From contig WGNI01000009.1 in assembly GCA_016124655.1 (NCBI GenBank), positions 1 to 64,000 of the forward strand: a stretch of DNA of 64,000 bases, given 5' to 3'. The position numbers were made by a program, and so were the translations under genes. The DNA comes from Alphaproteobacteria bacterium. Lineage in GTDB: Bacteria; Pseudomonadota; Alphaproteobacteria; Caulobacterales; Aquidulcibacteraceae. Shown in pieces: positions 8,887-16,448 of the stretch; the first letter of the stretch is position 1, and each line of letters opens with the position of its first letter. The notes below the pieces were generated by a model, which saw only the letters and a list, made by a program, of their open reading frames with translations, made no database searches and had not been told where the DNA came from.

Positions 8887-8913
8887 GGCGTGCTCCGCTG
8901 CACCCGTGCGCCG

Positions 8914-9402
8914 CTACGCTTCGATCAGCGCCTTCAACGCGCGCAACTGCGTCATGCCCCAGCCTTGCTCAAAGCCTGCGTGCGTCCCCGCGACATCGCC
9001 GCCCGTGCGCTCAAAGCCGTGATGAAACAATTCCACCAGCGCGCCGCCCAAAATCGGAGACAAGCGCAGCGTGATGAAGGTCGGTTGCGCCCAGGCCTGA
9101 TTGGGGATCCAGTCGTTCTCGAACGTCAGCTCTTGGGCTTGAGTGAACGTGACGATGGCGCCGCCATAGCGCACGCGCGTACCGTCCATCATCACCGCCA
9201 TCTCGACGCGACCGCCCAGGCGCGGCTCATAGACATCGAGCCATTGGCCTTGCGCGGTTCCCGCCTCGGGCGAACCGTCCACGCGGCCCCACCAGCGGCG
9301 CATCGCCTCCAGCGTCGCAAACGCCGCCCAGACGGCCTGCGGTTCAGCCGCAATCCAGATCGAACGCCGTACCTTGAGCGGCGACAGCGCCGGATCGCTC
9401 AC
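8914..9402 (-). CDS. SRPBCC/AHSA1-family protein
   Basis: 162 residues of the START-like helix-grip fold. Family features are RSIWIAAEPQAVWAAFA at the N-terminus, MRRWWG, and the C-terminal helix with LVELFHHGFE and GWGMTQLRALKALIE. Starts at GTG overlapping the stop of the upstream 87-residue ORF (GTGA). These proteins bind hydrophobic ligands or modulate stress responses; no specific ligand is visible. Two further SRPBCC genes occur at 60.0-60.9 kb. Confidence 0.85.
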   Translation of the reverse strand: MSDPALSPLKVRRSIWIAAEPQAVWAAFATLEAMRRWWGRVDGSPEAGTAQGQWLDVYEPRLGGRVEMAVMMDGTRVRYGGAIVTFTQAQELTFENDWIPNQAWAQPTFITLRLSPILGGALVELFHHGFERTGGDVAGTHAGFEQGWGMTQLRALKALIEA

Positions 9403-9662
9403 GCGTCCGGCTCGAACGCCGCCGCGATCCGGCGGCCCAGCGCGCGCTGCTCGGCCGGGGAGGTGACGCGCACGCGCTCGAAATCGTCGCCGGAAAAGCG
9501 AATGTCGGCGAACAGGTCGGCCCCGTCCTCATGGAAATGCAGGAAGGCCCGGCCCCGGGAATAGAACACGCCCGGCGTGCGCTCGCGGATGCGCGGCGTC
9601 GCTCGCAACAGGCGCATGAGGTCGTCCATGCGCGAAAGCGCCTGCGCTTCGGCGTGCCGCAT
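9399..9662 (-). CDS. Small protein of unknown function coupled to SRPBCC gene
   Basis: 87 residues. The sequence starts with an amphipathic helix (MDDLMRLLRA) and contains RERTPGVFYSRGRAFLHFHE and a DFERVRV strand, ending with an acidic tail. This resembles small conserved proteins commonly found next to AHSA1-type genes, but no named family was recognised. It overlaps the SRPBCC start by four bases, so the two are probably made together. No membrane segment or signal. Confidence 0.65.
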   Translation of the reverse strand: MRHAEAQALSRMDDLMRLLRATPRIRERTPGVFYSRGRAFLHFHEDGADLFADIRFSGDDFERVRVTSPAEQRALGRRIAAAFEPDA

Positions 9663-9715
9663 CGGGTCTTCGCCTCCCGCGCAGACCCTGCCGTCCTTGG
9701 CGCCCTTGCGTCAAC

Positions 9716-9765
9716 TGGAGCGGTTCCCGAAAAGTGTGCAGCGGTTTTCGGGCGAGAACCGCTCT
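9716..9765. repeat. Hairpin repeat with AAAAGTG...GGTTTT core
   Basis: GGAGCGGTTCCCGAAAA on the left pairs with TTTTCGGG and GAACCGCTCT on the right. The centre CGAAAAGTGTGCAGCGGTTTTCG resembles the AAAAGTGGGAACCGGTTTT core at 28751-28797. Ends resemble the TAGAGC-type repeats but are degenerate (TGGAGC/GCTCTC). Confidence 0.7.
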
Positions 9766-9777
9766 CATCTTAAAAGT

Positions 9778-9828
9778 AGACCCGTTTTCTCCCGATTTGA
9801 TTGGCCCGATCAAATCGAGAACGGGTCT
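9778..9828. repeat. Second hairpin, directly after the previous one
   Basis: AGACCCGTT pairs with AACGGGTCT at the ends, and CGATTTGAT with ATCAAATCG inside. It is followed by GGGCTTTTTGCCC, itself a small stem with a T-rich loop. It could terminate transcription entering from either side, but no gene obviously ends here. Confidence 0.65.
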
Positions 9829-9877
9829 GGGCTTTTTGCCCGTTGACGCAAGGCCCAGATGCTTCGACATCAGCGCA

Positions 9878-10237
9878 ATGTCCGATGAAGAGCTCGCCGC
9901 GGCCTGGTACGCCGCCTGGAACGCCCATGACGCCGACGCCATCGAGGCGCTCTACGCCGACGACGTGGAGTTCTCCTCGCCGTTCGTCGCCGCGCTCGGC
10001 TTTGGGCTGACCGGCGTGATCTTCGGCAAGACCATGCTGCGCGCCTATCTCGACGCCGCCCTCGAGCGCGCGCCGACCATGGCCTTCGCGCCTGAGGCGC
10101 TGTGCATCGGCGCGCGCGGCCACACCCTGATCTATCGCAACCAGACTGGCGTTCTCGTCGCCGAGACCCACGAACTCGATGAAGACGGCCTCATCACCCG
10201 CGCCGACGCGTCGTACGAAGCCCACAAACAACGATAA
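9878..10237 (+). CDS. SnoaL/NTF2-like protein
   Basis: 119 residues from the ATG at 9878; the longer frame runs back through the hairpin repeats and is unlikely. The pattern AAWYAAWNAHDADAIEALYADDVEF is the classic start of SnoaL-like/NTF2-fold proteins, followed by GFGLTGVIFGK and a closing ELDEDGLITRADASYE. Members are small cytosolic enzymes or binding proteins of varied function. Nothing in the sequence fixes the substrate. It lies upstream of pntAB in the same direction. Confidence 0.8.
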   Translation: MSDEELAAAWYAAWNAHDADAIEALYADDVEFSSPFVAALGFGLTGVIFGKTMLRAYLDAALERAPTMAFAPEALCIGARGHTLIYRNQTGVLVAETHELDEDGLITRADASYEAHKQR

Positions 10238-10311
10238 TCCTACAACGAAACCCGGTGGCGCCGCGCCGCGCGCGCCGCTACAAACACCCGCGCAACAGGG
10301 GCGGAAACCGC

Positions 10312-10632
10312 ATGGAAGCTATTGATCCGTTTGTCTTCTATTTCGCCATCTTCGTGCTGGCGATTTTCGTCGGCTATTACGTCGTCTGGTCGGTGACGCC
10401 GGCTTTGCACACGCCGCTGATGGCCGTCACCAACGCGATTTCCTCCGTCATCATCGTCGGCGCTTTGATCGCCGCCGGCGCCCAGGCGGGCGAGGCCGGA
10501 GGGTCTCCGGGCTGGGTCGCGAAGGGGGCAGGCGCGCTGGCGACCGGGCTTGCTGCGGTCAACATCTTCGGCGGCTTCCTCGTCACCCAGCGCATGCTGG
10601 CCATGTACAAGAAAAAGGATCGCGCGCGCTGA
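10312..10632 (+). CDS. pntAB: NAD(P) transhydrogenase subunit alpha 2 (membrane part)
   Basis: 106 residues from the ATG at 10312. Three hydrophobic helices carry VGYYVVWSVTPALHTPLMAV and TNAISSVIIVGAL, the typical motifs of transhydrogenase domain II from the alpha side. It forms the proton channel together with PntB in the inner membrane. Downstream, an unrelated 198-residue gene separates it from pntB. Confidence 0.94.
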   Translation: MEAIDPFVFYFAIFVLAIFVGYYVVWSVTPALHTPLMAVTNAISSVIIVGALIAAGAQAGEAGGSPGWVAKGAGALATGLAAVNIFGGFLVTQRMLAMYKKKDRAR

Positions 10633-10671
10633 GGGCGTAAGGCTCTCGCCGCCAACGCAACGGAGCGGCCG

Positions 10672-11268
10672 ATGCGCGTGGAGGACTGGCGCGCCCTGAT
10701 CGCGGCGTATCTGGATGGCCGGCTGAGCGGAGCCGCGTTTCAGCGCCGCTTCCTGGAGGCCTGGAGCGCCGATCGCGAGACCGATGCGCCCGCGCCGCGC
10801 GCCATCTCCCATCTCTTTCTGGTCGTGGAAGGCTATGACGGCGGCGATGACGCAACTCTTCGCGCCGCCGCCGAAGACGCGCTGTCCGATCTCGAGTCTT
10901 CGGAAGGCGCGCCCGAACGGCTCTATGACCGCTTCCGCACCAGGGAGGATCTGCGCCGCTTCACCTTCCGCATGCAGGGCTGCCTGGGCCTGGGCTGCCT
11001 GATTGCGCTGGCCTGGCTGGCGCTGGTGGCGCTGCAGGTGTTCGCCGTCTCCGATCAGATCCAGAGCGTGCTGGACTGGTCCGCAGCGCCTGCGACCTTC
11101 GTCGGGCTGTTCCTGGCCTTCGTGCCCGTCGTCGGCAACGTGTTGGCCTTCTTCGGCGCCAAGGATGTCTGGGATTGGAATCCCTGGATTGCCGGCCTGG
11201 TCTTCTTCGCCGCGCCGGCCGCGACCATGATCTCCGGCTGGATGCGCTGGCGGGCGTTTCGGCGATGA
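10672..11268 (+). CDS. Membrane protein with colicin-immunity-like N-terminus
   Basis: 198 residues. Residues 5-53 (DWRALIAAYLDGRLSGAAF, FLEAW, then SHLFLVVEGY) resemble bacterial colicin-D-type immunity domains. Three hydrophobic segments follow at about 103-125, 141-162 and 171-190. The gene sits between pntAB and pntB in the same orientation, where the three-gene pnt operon is usually contiguous. It may be a passenger gene or a membrane partner of the complex; nothing in the sequence decides. The immunity resemblance is from pattern memory and needs a profile search. Confidence 0.6.
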   Translation: MRVEDWRALIAAYLDGRLSGAAFQRRFLEAWSADRETDAPAPRAISHLFLVVEGYDGGDDATLRAAAEDALSDLESSEGAPERLYDRFRTREDLRRFTFRMQGCLGLGCLIALAWLALVALQVFAVSDQIQSVLDWSAAPATFVGLFLAFVPVVGNVLAFFGAKDVWDWNPWIAGLVFFAAPAATMISGWMRWRAFRR

Positions 11269-11373
11269 TCGGGGCTGACGCGCCACTGAGGCGCTTGACG
11301 ATCGCTGCGCCATACCGGCAACACGCAACGGGAAAGCGCAAGCACACCAAACCCATAGGGGCTGAGACGACGC

Positions 11374-12810
11374 ATGGTTGACGAATCCGGGCAGGCCGAA
11401 TCCCTCCTCAATATGAGCGGCGCCTCGCTGCTCTATCTCGTGTCGGGGGTGCTGTTCATTCTGGCCCTGCGCGGGCTTTCCAGTCCCGAGACCAGCCGCC
11501 AGGGCAACATGTACGGCATGGCCGGGATGGCGCTGGCGGTGGCGGTCACGCTGCTCCTGCTGCAGCCCGACGGATTGACCATCGGCCTGATCCTCATCGC
11601 CGCGGCGATCGGCGGCGGCATCGGCGCGATGACCGCGCGGCAAATCCAGATGACGGCGATGCCGCAGCTGGTGGCGGCGTTTCACTCCCTCGTGGGTCTC
11701 GCCGCCGTGGCGGTGGCGACCGCGGCGTTCTACGCGCCGGAAAGTTTTCACATCGCGCTGCCGTTGGGCGGCATCAAGACGTCTTCACTCATTGAGATGT
11801 CGCTCGGCGTCGCCATCGGCGCGATCACCTTTTCAGGCTCGGTGATCGCGTTCGCGAAACTGAACGGCAATATGAGCGGCGCGCCGATCATTCTGCCGGG
11901 CCGCCACATCATCAACATCGCCATCGGCGCAGCGGTCGTCGGCCTCATCATTTACATGGTCAATGACGGCGGCCAGCAGGAATGGCCGTTCTGGGCGATC
12001 ACGCTGCTCTCGTTTGCGATCGGCTTTCTGCTGATCATTCCCATCGGCGGCGCCGACATGCCCGTCGTCGTGTCGATGCTGAACTCTTATTCCGGATGGG
12101 CCGCGGCGGCGCTCGGTTTCACGCTGGAGAACATCGCGCTCATCATCACCGGCGCGCTGGTCGGATCGTCCGGCGCGATCCTCTCCTACATCATGTGCAA
12201 GGGGATGAACCGCAGCTTCATCTCCGTGATCCTCGGCGGCTTCGGCGGCGAAACGGCGGGCGCCGGCGCCGGCCACGTGGAGACGAGGCCCGTGAAGCTC
12301 GGCAGCGCCGACGACGCCGCCTTCATCATGAAGAACGCCAGCAAAGTGATCGTCGTGCCGGGCTACGGCATGGCGGTGGCGCAGGCGCAGCACGCCGTGC
12401 GCGAAATGGCCGATATGCTGAAGAAGGAGGGCGTTGAAGTGAAATACGCCATCCACCCGGTGGCGGGCCGCATGCCCGGGCACATGAACGTGCTCTTGGC
12501 GGAAGCCAACGTGCCTTATGACGAAGTGTTCGAGCTGGAAGACATCAACAACGAATTCGCGCAGGCCGACGTGGCCTATGTCATCGGCGCCAATGACGTG
12601 ACCAACCCGTCGGCGAAAACCGATCCCGCTTCGCCGATCTTTGGCATGCCGATCCTCGATGTGGAGAAGGCGAAAACCGTGCTGTTCGTGAAGCGCGGCA
12701 TGGGCTCCGGCTATGCCGGCGTGGAGAACGAACTCTTCTTCCGCGACAACACCATGATGCTGTTCGGCGATGCGAAGAAAATGACGGACGAGATCGTGAA
12801 GGGGCTTTAG
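11374..12810 (+). CDS. pntB: NAD(P) transhydrogenase subunit beta
   Basis: 478 residues, full length. The N-terminal 280 residues are strongly hydrophobic (about nine helices, domain II). The C-terminal domain III binds NADP(H), with VIVVPGYGMAVAQAQHAV, then HPVAGRMPGHMNVLLAEANVPY, YVIGANDVTNP and KRGMGSGYAGVEN. The enzyme uses the proton motive force to drive NADPH formation from NADH. It completes the set with pntAA and pntAB. Confidence 0.97.
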   Translation: MVDESGQAESLLNMSGASLLYLVSGVLFILALRGLSSPETSRQGNMYGMAGMALAVAVTLLLLQPDGLTIGLILIAAAIGGGIGAMTARQIQMTAMPQLVAAFHSLVGLAAVAVATAAFYAPESFHIALPLGGIKTSSLIEMSLGVAIGAITFSGSVIAFAKLNGNMSGAPIILPGRHIINIAIGAAVVGLIIYMVNDGGQQEWPFWAITLLSFAIGFLLIIPIGGADMPVVVSMLNSYSGWAAAALGFTLENIALIITGALVGSSGAILSYIMCKGMNRSFISVILGGFGGETAGAGAGHVETRPVKLGSADDAAFIMKNASKVIVVPGYGMAVAQAQHAVREMADMLKKEGVEVKYAIHPVAGRMPGHMNVLLAEANVPYDEVFELEDINNEFAQADVAYVIGANDVTNPSAKTDPASPIFGMPILDVEKAKTVLFVKRGMGSGYAGVENELFFRDNTMMLFGDAKKMTDEIVKGL

Positions 12811-12813
12811 CCA

Positions 12814-13047
12814 TTGCCGACTGTCCTGCGCTGGAACGGCTATCGCTTCTATTTCTTCTCAAATGAAGGATCAGAGCCGCCGCATATCCATATCGATAGG
12901 GGCGGCAGCACCGCAAAGTACTGGCTGACGCCAGTCGCGCTCGCCCGGAACATCGGCTATTCTGCCAAGGAGCTGAAAGAGATCGAGGCGAAGGTTTCCG
13001 CGGAGTCCGCAGCGCTTCTGGAGGCATGGCGTGTCCATTTCGGTTGA
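12814..13047 (+). CDS. DUF4160 protein
   Basis: 77 residues from a TTG start three bases after the pntB stop. The run RWNGYRFYFFSNEGSEPPHIHI is the DUF4160 signature, followed by KYWLTPVALARNIGYSAKELKEIE. DUF4160 and DUF2442 genes are commonly paired, as here, and have been likened to small toxin-antitoxin-like modules, but no activity is established. It overlaps the next gene by 17 bases. Confidence 0.82.
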   Translation: MPTVLRWNGYRFYFFSNEGSEPPHIHIDRGGSTAKYWLTPVALARNIGYSAKELKEIEAKVSAESAALLEAWRVHFG

Positions 13048-13273
13048 GCTTGACGATCGCGTCGCTGATGTGCGGGTCACCGATGAAGCGCTCGAAGTGC
13101 GCCTGCGCGACGGCCGGCGGATTTCTGCGCCGCTGACCTGGTTCCCGCGCCTTGCGCGCGCGACCCCCTCACAACGCGCAAAGTGGGAACTTGCCGCCGC
13201 CGGACATGGCGTTCATTGGCCGGACATTGACGAAGACCTGAGCGTCGCGGGCCTCCTGCGCGCCGCTTCCTGA
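13031..13273 (+). CDS. DUF2442 protein
   Basis: 80 residues from a GTG start. The pattern DGRRISAPLTWFPRLARATPSQR followed by GHGVHWPDIDEDLSVAGLL is the DUF2442 signature, with the conserved HWPDIDEDLS motif. It overlaps the DUF4160 gene and is surely co-translated with it. Its role as a partner or possible antitoxin is inferred from the genomic pairing only. Confidence 0.85.
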   Translation: MSISVELDDRVADVRVTDEALEVRLRDGRRISAPLTWFPRLARATPSQRAKWELAAAGHGVHWPDIDEDLSVAGLLRAAS

Positions 13274-13336
13274 CGAAAAGTTCAAGCACGGCCGCGCCCG
13301 CGTCCGCTAAGACCGCGCCTCTACTGCCGAGGCCCC

Positions 13337-14074
13337 ATGCCGGACGTCTTCATCTCCTACAAAAAATCCGACAAGGACCGCGTGCGCCCGCTCGTCGAGC
13401 ACATGCGCGCCGCGGGCCTCGACGTGTGGTGGGACGAAGGCATCCAGCCCTCGATGTCGTGGCGCGGCGAAATCGCCAAGCAGCTGCAGGCCGCCAGATG
13501 CGTCGTCGCGGTGTGGACGCACGACAGCGTCGATCCCGATGGCGGCCAATGGGTGATGGAGGAGGCCACGCACGGCCAGCGCCGGCGTATTCTGGCGCCT
13601 GTGCGCCTCGACATCGTCGATCCCCCGCTGGGCTTCGGCGAAACCCAATACGCCGATCTCGCCGCCTGGAGCGGCGCGGACGCCGATCCGCGCTTTCAGC
13701 ATTTTCTCGCGGTCGTGCGCGCCATCGTCGCCCAGGAGCCGATCGCGGCCGGCCCCGCGCCGACCCAGTTCGCCGCGCCGGGCATCAAGCTCACGAATGT
13801 CCGGATGCAGAACGTCCGCATCCAGGTCGGCGCCGGCGACGATGAGGATGATCGTGAGGACGCCCCCGCGCCGCCGGCGCCCGCGCCCGCCGCGTCGCGA
13901 GGAGCGGGTTTTTCGCCCTCCATGCTCGTCACGCGCGCGATCGGCGTGATTTTTCCCCTCATCGCACTGATGATTTTTGTCTTCACCATGGGCAATATGG
14001 CCTGCGATCAGGGCAATGCGCCGGCGTTTTTCTGCCGGGCGCTCGACAGCGTTCGCGCATCGCCGGATCCATAG
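13337..14074 (+). CDS. TIR-domain protein with C-terminal membrane anchor
   Basis: 245 residues. The N-terminus is a bacterial TIR domain (about 1-130): DVFISYKKSDKDRV, GLDVWWDEGI, and QWVMEEA at residues 71-77, where Glu75 or Glu76 lies at the place of the catalytic glutamate of NAD-cleaving TIR domains. A linker rich in Asp, Ala and Pro (about 166-190) leads to one transmembrane helix at about 199-219 and a short tail. The TIR would face the cytoplasm. Possible roles are NADase defence effector or membrane signalling; there is no linked sensor gene except the DUF4160/DUF2442 pair upstream. Confidence 0.85.
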   Translation: MPDVFISYKKSDKDRVRPLVEHMRAAGLDVWWDEGIQPSMSWRGEIAKQLQAARCVVAVWTHDSVDPDGGQWVMEEATHGQRRRILAPVRLDIVDPPLGFGETQYADLAAWSGADADPRFQHFLAVVRAIVAQEPIAAGPAPTQFAAPGIKLTNVRMQNVRIQVGAGDDEDDREDAPAPPAPAPAASRGAGFSPSMLVTRAIGVIFPLIALMIFVFTMGNMACDQGNAPAFFCRALDSVRASPDP

Positions 14075-14083
14075 AGGCGCGCC

Positions 14084-14500
14084 ATGGCCGAGTTGAAGAC
14101 GAAGAAGACCGACGCATCTGTTTCCGCGTTCCTCAACAAAATCGAGGACCCTCAGAAGCGCGCCGATTCAAAGGCCATCGCGAAAATGATGGGCGAGATC
14201 ACGGGCCTGAAACCCAGCCTCTGGGGCGGCACGATCGTCGGCTACGGCACCTATCGCTACGAATACGCCTCCGGCCGCAGCGGGGATTGGCCGCTGGTCG
14301 CGTTTTCTCCGCGCAAGCAGAACATCGTGCTCTACATCATGCCGGGCTTCCGCGAGTATGAGGGAATGCTTGCGCGTTTGGGCAAACACAAGACCGGCAA
14401 GTCCTGCCTCTACATCAATCGCCTCTCTGACGTGGACGCCGAAGTGCTGGAGGAGATCGTCGAGCGCTCGGTCGAGTATATGGTGGAGAAGTACGGCTAA
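14084..14500 (+). CDS. DUF1801 protein
   Basis: 138 residues. The pattern VSAFLNKIEDPQKRADSKAI, then KPSLWGGTIVGYGTYRY, FSPRKQNIVLYIMPG and GKSCLYINRLSDVD, is characteristic of DUF1801 (YdhG-like) proteins. Function unknown; related proteins have a frataxin/iron-chaperone-like fold. Ten bases separate it from the TIR gene. It ends head-on with the EVE gene; the two share stop-codon bases (CTAA). Confidence 0.85.
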   Translation: MAELKTKKTDASVSAFLNKIEDPQKRADSKAIAKMMGEITGLKPSLWGGTIVGYGTYRYEYASGRSGDWPLVAFSPRKQNIVLYIMPGFREYEGMLARLGKHKTGKSCLYINRLSDVDAEVLEEIVERSVEYMVEKYG

Positions 14501-14919
14501 CCCTTCACCCCGCCCATCGCGCACACGCGCGCCCATTCCGCGTCGGTCACCGGCTGCACCGAAAGCCGCGAATTCTTCACCAGCACCATCTGCGCCAGCG
14601 CGGGCTCTTTTTTCACGTCATCGAGCGCGACCGGCGTTTTGAACGGCGCCTTGGCCTTCACATCCACGCACACCCAAGGGCTGCCGGAATCGGCTGTGGG
14701 ATCGGGATAGGCCGCGCGGATGATCTCCACGATCCCCACGATCGCCTTGTCCTTGTTGGAATGATAATAAAACGCCTTCTCGCCCTTCTTCATCGCCATG
14801 AGATAGAGCTTGGCCTGGTGGTTGCGCACGCCGGTCCAGGCCTCGCCGTCAGCGCCCTTGGCGGACTGCTGATCCCAGGACCACACGTCCGGTTCGCTCT
14901 TCACCAGCCAATACGCCAT
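14497..14919 (-). CDS. EVE-domain protein (thymocyte nuclear protein 1-like)
   Basis: 140 residues from the ATG at 14919. MAYWLVKSEPDVWSWD begins the EVE fold, then WTGVRNHQAKLYL, GEKAFYYHSNKDKAIVGIVEI and the closing KNSRLSVQPVTDAEWARV. EVE domains read modified bases in DNA or RNA, in the same superfamily as YTH and ASCH. The conserved VRNHQA segment lines the base pocket in homologues. Stand-alone, cytosolic; the target modification is unknown. Confidence 0.92.
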   Translation of the reverse strand: MAYWLVKSEPDVWSWDQQSAKGADGEAWTGVRNHQAKLYLMAMKKGEKAFYYHSNKDKAIVGIVEIIRAAYPDPTADSGSPWVCVDVKAKAPFKTPVALDDVKKEPALAQMVLVKNSRLSVQPVTDAEWARVCAMGGVKG

Positions 14920-15014
14920 CGTCGTCCCCTCGCTTGAGGACACCTCGTGCGCGCGGCTTCGCGTGTCAACCGCATCGCCTTGCCATCGCCGCGGTCTTGA
15001 GGGCATTCAAGGCC

Positions 15015-16448
15015 ATGCCCGACGCCGCCGGCAGCCCTCCGCGCGAAAAAAAGCAAGCCGCGCTGCTCATTCACGGCATCGGCGAACAGCGGCCAATGGC
15101 CACGCTCTGGAAGCTGGTGGAGCTCGTCTGGCTCAAGGCGCCGTGCGCGCCCGGCGCGCCGGAGCGCAAAGTCTATTCCGAACCGGACGAAGCCTCCGGC
15201 ATTTTTGAATTGCGCAGATTGTCCACCAACTTCAACGCTGATGGCAAACGCACGGACTTCTTCGAATTCTACTGGGCGCATCTGATGCACGGCAACGAAT
15301 TGTCGGATGTGCTGGCCTGGTTGGGCGCGCTCGCCGCGCGCGACCGCGAAACCATTCCGCCCCAATTGCACAAGGCGTGGCGTTCGCTGCGCATTGCAGC
15401 CATGGCGATTGCGGCGGTGATCGCGCTGGTGCTGGGCACAAGCCTGTTTGCGGGCCTTGGCGGACAATTGGCGCTGATGGCGTTCGTCGTGCTTGCAGGC
15501 GTCGCCAGTTTCGTGGCGTTGGTGCTCGCCGATCAGATTTTCTTTTCTCCGATCCTGGGCGACGCGGCGCGCTATCTGCGCCCCGTGCCGAAAAACATCC
15601 AGTCGCGCCAGCAGATCCGCGAGCAGGGGCTCCGGCTTCTGGATTCGCTTCACAAGAGCGGAAAATATGACCGCATCATCATCGTCGGCCATTCGCTCGG
15701 CGGCGTCATCGCCTATGAGCTGATCCACCATTATTGGGGCCGCCGCAATCGCCTCACAGAGCGCTCTTCCGGCGTGCAGGGCGCGATCGCCAGCGCCGAA
15801 GCCGCGGGCAGGCGGCTCGTCGATGAGGAAACCTCGGAGACGATCACGGCCTGGCGCGCAGCCCAGCACGACATGTTTGACGCATTGCGCAACGATTGCG
15901 GGCCCGACGGCGCGCCGCTTTGGTTGATTTCCGACATGGTCACGCTGGGCTGTCCGCTCGCGCACGCTGAAACGCTGCTGGCGAAGAACCCCGAGATGTT
16001 CCGTCAATTGCTGGAGCGGCGAGAACTCGCCGCATGCCCGCCGCAGTTTGAAACCTTCCCCGGCGGCCAGCGCCGTTTCTCCTATTGCCGCGCGCAAGGC
16101 GAAACCGACAATCCGGACGCCGCCCCGCGCGCGTTGCACAATGGCGCGGTCTTTTCCGCGGTGCGCTGGACCAACATCTATTTCCCGCTCGATGGCGTGC
16201 TGCGCGGTGATCTGATTGGCGGCCCCGCGGGCGCCTGCTTCGGCGCCGGCGTGCTCGACGTGCCCGCGCGCGCGCCGCGCGAAGGCGGATGGTTTCCCCA
16301 CATGCAATATTTCAACGCCGATTCCGATCCGGTCTGGGGCGATCCGTCCTGGGCCGACCACCGCGACGCCATCCGCGCCGCCATGGCGTTGGAGCAGCCC
16401 GCCCCGCTTGATCGCGTCGGCGAAGCCGTTCACCACGCCGCCCCATGA
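15015..16448 (+). CDS. Alpha/beta hydrolase with internal membrane helices
   Basis: 477 residues from the ATG at 15015. AALLIHGIGEQRP at residues 15-27 supplies the oxyanion strand, and the nucleophile elbow GHSLGG is at 225-230 (Ser227). Two to three hydrophobic helices lie between them at about 123-177, an arrangement seen in large lipase-like or PGAP1-like hydrolases. The substrate is unknown, probably a lipid. Its stop overlaps the ATG of the ABC ATPase gene (ATGA), so it belongs to that operon. Confidence 0.8.
   Translation: MPDAAGSPPREKKQAALLIHGIGEQRPMATLWKLVELVWLKAPCAPGAPERKVYSEPDEASGIFELRRLSTNFNADGKRTDFFEFYWAHLMHGNELSDVLAWLGALAARDRETIPPQLHKAWRSLRIAAMAIAAVIALVLGTSLFAGLGGQLALMAFVVLAGVASFVALVLADQIFFSPILGDAARYLRPVPKNIQSRQQIREQGLRLLDSLHKSGKYDRIIIVGHSLGGVIAYELIHHYWGRRNRLTERSSGVQGAIASAEAAGRRLVDEETSETITAWRAAQHDMFDALRNDCGPDGAPLWLISDMVTLGCPLAHAETLLAKNPEMFRQLLERRELAACPPQFETFPGGQRRFSYCRAQGETDNPDAAPRALHNGAVFSAVRWTNIYFPLDGVLRGDLIGGPAGACFGAGVLDVPARAPREGGWFPHMQYFNADSDPVWGDPSWADHRDAIRAAMALEQPAPLDRVGEAVHHAAP

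Noticed and set aside
14901-16436. 511-residue minus-strand open frame
   Set aside because: Antisense to the alpha/beta hydrolase, low-complexity Arg/Ala/Gly composition.
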